Shown here: positions 63,352 to 64,000 of the stretch, piece after piece
Position numbering within the stretch: position 1 is the first letter of the stretch
Layout: each line of letters opens with the position of its first letter
NCBI RefSeq assembly: GCF_051401765.1
Contig: NW_027480423.1
Location: 4,154,001 to 4,218,000, forward strand
Length of the DNA stretch: 64,000 bases
Reading direction: 5' to 3'
Origin: Calliopsis andreniformis
Lineage: Eukaryota > Arthropoda > Insecta > Hymenoptera > Andrenidae
Made by a program: the position numbers and the translations under genes
The notes under the pieces: model-generated
Told to the model about the DNA's origin: nothing
Database searches by the model: none
What the model saw: the letters and a program-made list of their open reading frames with translations, nothing else

Positions 63352-64000
63352 CCTAGGGCGTTGCTCCAACAGATTGCATAGTTAGGGCCTTAGAAGTTAA
63401 TGCCCGAAGCATAACATGCAGTAAAAATACAACAGTTTTTCCATCGTATAGCAGGAATAATTTGCAACCAGTGTGAAGGTTATGGTCGTATCTACGTTCC
63501 GGGCAACCTAGGCTTCACTGTAGGGCGTTGCTCCACCAGATCGAAATGTTAGGGTCTAAGAAGTCAACGCCCGAAGCATAAAATACGATATAAATACAAC
63601 AGCTTTTCCATCGTATAAAACGAATAATTTCAACCAGTGTGAAAGTTATGGTCATTTCTACGTTCCGGGCAACCTAGGCTTCACCCTAGGGCGTTGTTCC
63701 ACCAGATCGAATAGTTAGGGCCTAAGAAGTGAACGCCCGAAGCATAAAATATAAAATAAATAGAACAGTTTTTCCATCGTATAAAACGAAAAATTGCTAC
63801 CAGTGTGAAAGGTATGGTCATTTCTACTTTCCGGGCAACCTAGGCTTCACTCTAGGCCGTTGTTCCACCAGATCGAATAGTTAGGGCCTAAGAAATGAAC
63901 GCCAGAAGCATAAAATACAATATAAATACAACAGTTTTTCCATCATATAAAACGAATGATAGCAACCAGTGTGAAAGTTATGGTCATTTCTACGTTCCGG
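63352..64000 (+). repeat. Right-edge monomers, array continues beyond the window
   Basis: M7, M8 and a GTGAACGCCCG monomer with ATATAAAATAAATAG follow as at 11.28-11.8 kb. The window ends at TACGTTCCGG, two bases before the next landmark, so the array is cut by the window and not by a natural edge. The first base is likewise inside the array. Confidence 0.9.

Larger units (their letters stand above)
1..64000. repeat. 166-bp satellite DNA array, about 386 monomers
   Basis: Direct reading shows one motif set returning every 166 bp with no break: GGCAACCTAGG, GGGCGTTG, CCACCAGATCGAATAG, GAAGCATAAAATAC, CCATCGTATAAAACG, CCAGTGTGAAAG and GGTCATTTCTACG, always in this order and on the + strand. 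Landmark positions such as 3, 2324, 4810, 8461, 11945 and 13271 differ by whole multiples of 166 minus a few bases. The total shortfall over the window is explained by small indels plus one 63-bp deletion. The consensus monomer is 41% GC, with a GC-richer half (CTAG motifs and GGGCGTTG) and an AT-rich half (TATAAATA, TATAAAA). Monomers of about 166 bp are close to the length of DNA held by a nucleosome with linker histone, as in many centromeric satellites. A centromeric or pericentromeric role is therefore plausible but not shown. No match to a named satellite family was recognised. Confidence 0.98.

Noticed and set aside
1..64000. CRISPR array
   Set aside because: The repeat is 166 bp, directly adjacent to the next copy, with no unique spacers and no cas genes.
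1..64000. Telomeric repeat
   Set aside because: TTAGGG occurs once per monomer inside AGTTAGGGCC but never in tandem, so it is part of the satellite and not telomere.
1..64000. CENP-B box
   Set aside because: I compared the TTCGGCGTTTCGGGC, ACGTTCCGGGC and CGCCCGAAGC parts with the TTCG-4-A-2-CGGG pattern on both strands. The required A and spacing are absent. A different centromere-binding motif is still possible.
1..64000. Oyster HindIII-type satellite of similar length
   Set aside because: The length is similar, but AAGCTT is rare here (for example the M11-type GAAGCTTAAATAC and a private change near 32701) and I cannot recall a matching consensus. A database search is needed before any family name is given.
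1..64000. tRNA-derived or SINE origin (CAGATCGAATAG resembling a Pol III B box)
   Set aside because: The match to GGTTCGANTCC is poor, with no A box at the right distance and no cloverleaf or poly(A) tail.
1..64000. 83-bp half-repeat structure within the monomer
   Set aside because: GCATAAAA/GTATAAAA and CAACGCCAG/CAACCAGTG look alike, but their spacings (about 37 and 66 bp) disagree with each other and with 83, so no internal duplication is supported.

Overview
The whole window is one uninterrupted array of satellite DNA. A monomer of 166 bp is repeated head to tail, all in one orientation, from base 1 to base 64000. Following the shared landmark (the CA of the GGCAACCTAGG motif) across the window gives about 386 monomers. 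I found no protein-coding gene, RNA gene, transposon, microsatellite or unique spacer inside it. This kind of sequence is typical of centromeric, pericentromeric or other constitutive heterochromatin in a eukaryote. The species cannot be named from the sequence. The monomer is about 41% GC, and CpG is not depleted (7 per consensus monomer, about the expected number). That argues weakly against a heavily CpG-methylated vertebrate genome and fits an invertebrate or another lineage without CpG decay, but this is inference.

The monomers are not uniform. They fall into a few linked-haplotype families and are arranged in higher-order repeats (HORs) of many lengths: 2, 3, 6, 8, 10, 12, 14, 15, 17, 18/19 and 21 or more monomers. 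From left to right: 1-13.95 kb is a set of five blocks built from one ordered set of about 14 monomer types with internal swaps. 13.95-17.5 kb is a 21-monomer segment that recurs as an expanded copy at 23.4-27.46 kb. 17.5-22.1 kb is mixed, with a 3-monomer duplication and a 2.1-kb module that recurs twice more. 22.1-23.4 kb is a relocated piece of the left-end block type. 27.45-33.1 kb is a 17-monomer tandem duplication. 32.6-36.2 kb is a 12-monomer tandem duplication. 36.2-42 kb is mixed, with 2- and 6-monomer duplications. 42.1-47.9 kb is the most divergent domain and starts beside a monomer lacking 63 bp. 47.9-50.3 kb resembles 17.4-19 kb. 50.3-53.2 kb returns to left-end block types. 53.2-57.8 kb is an 18/19-monomer duplication. 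57.87-63.35 kb is a second, unrelated 17-monomer tandem duplication whose right copy has lost exactly one monomer and carries a short conversion-like patch.

There are no genes to work together. The biology visible is that of the array: repeated unequal exchange in monomer register, local amplification, transfer of blocks over tens of kilobases, and patchy conversion. Short open frames of 60-90 codons exist only because the monomer has few stops. They recur because the DNA recurs, and because 166 = 3x55+1 the frame changes at every monomer.
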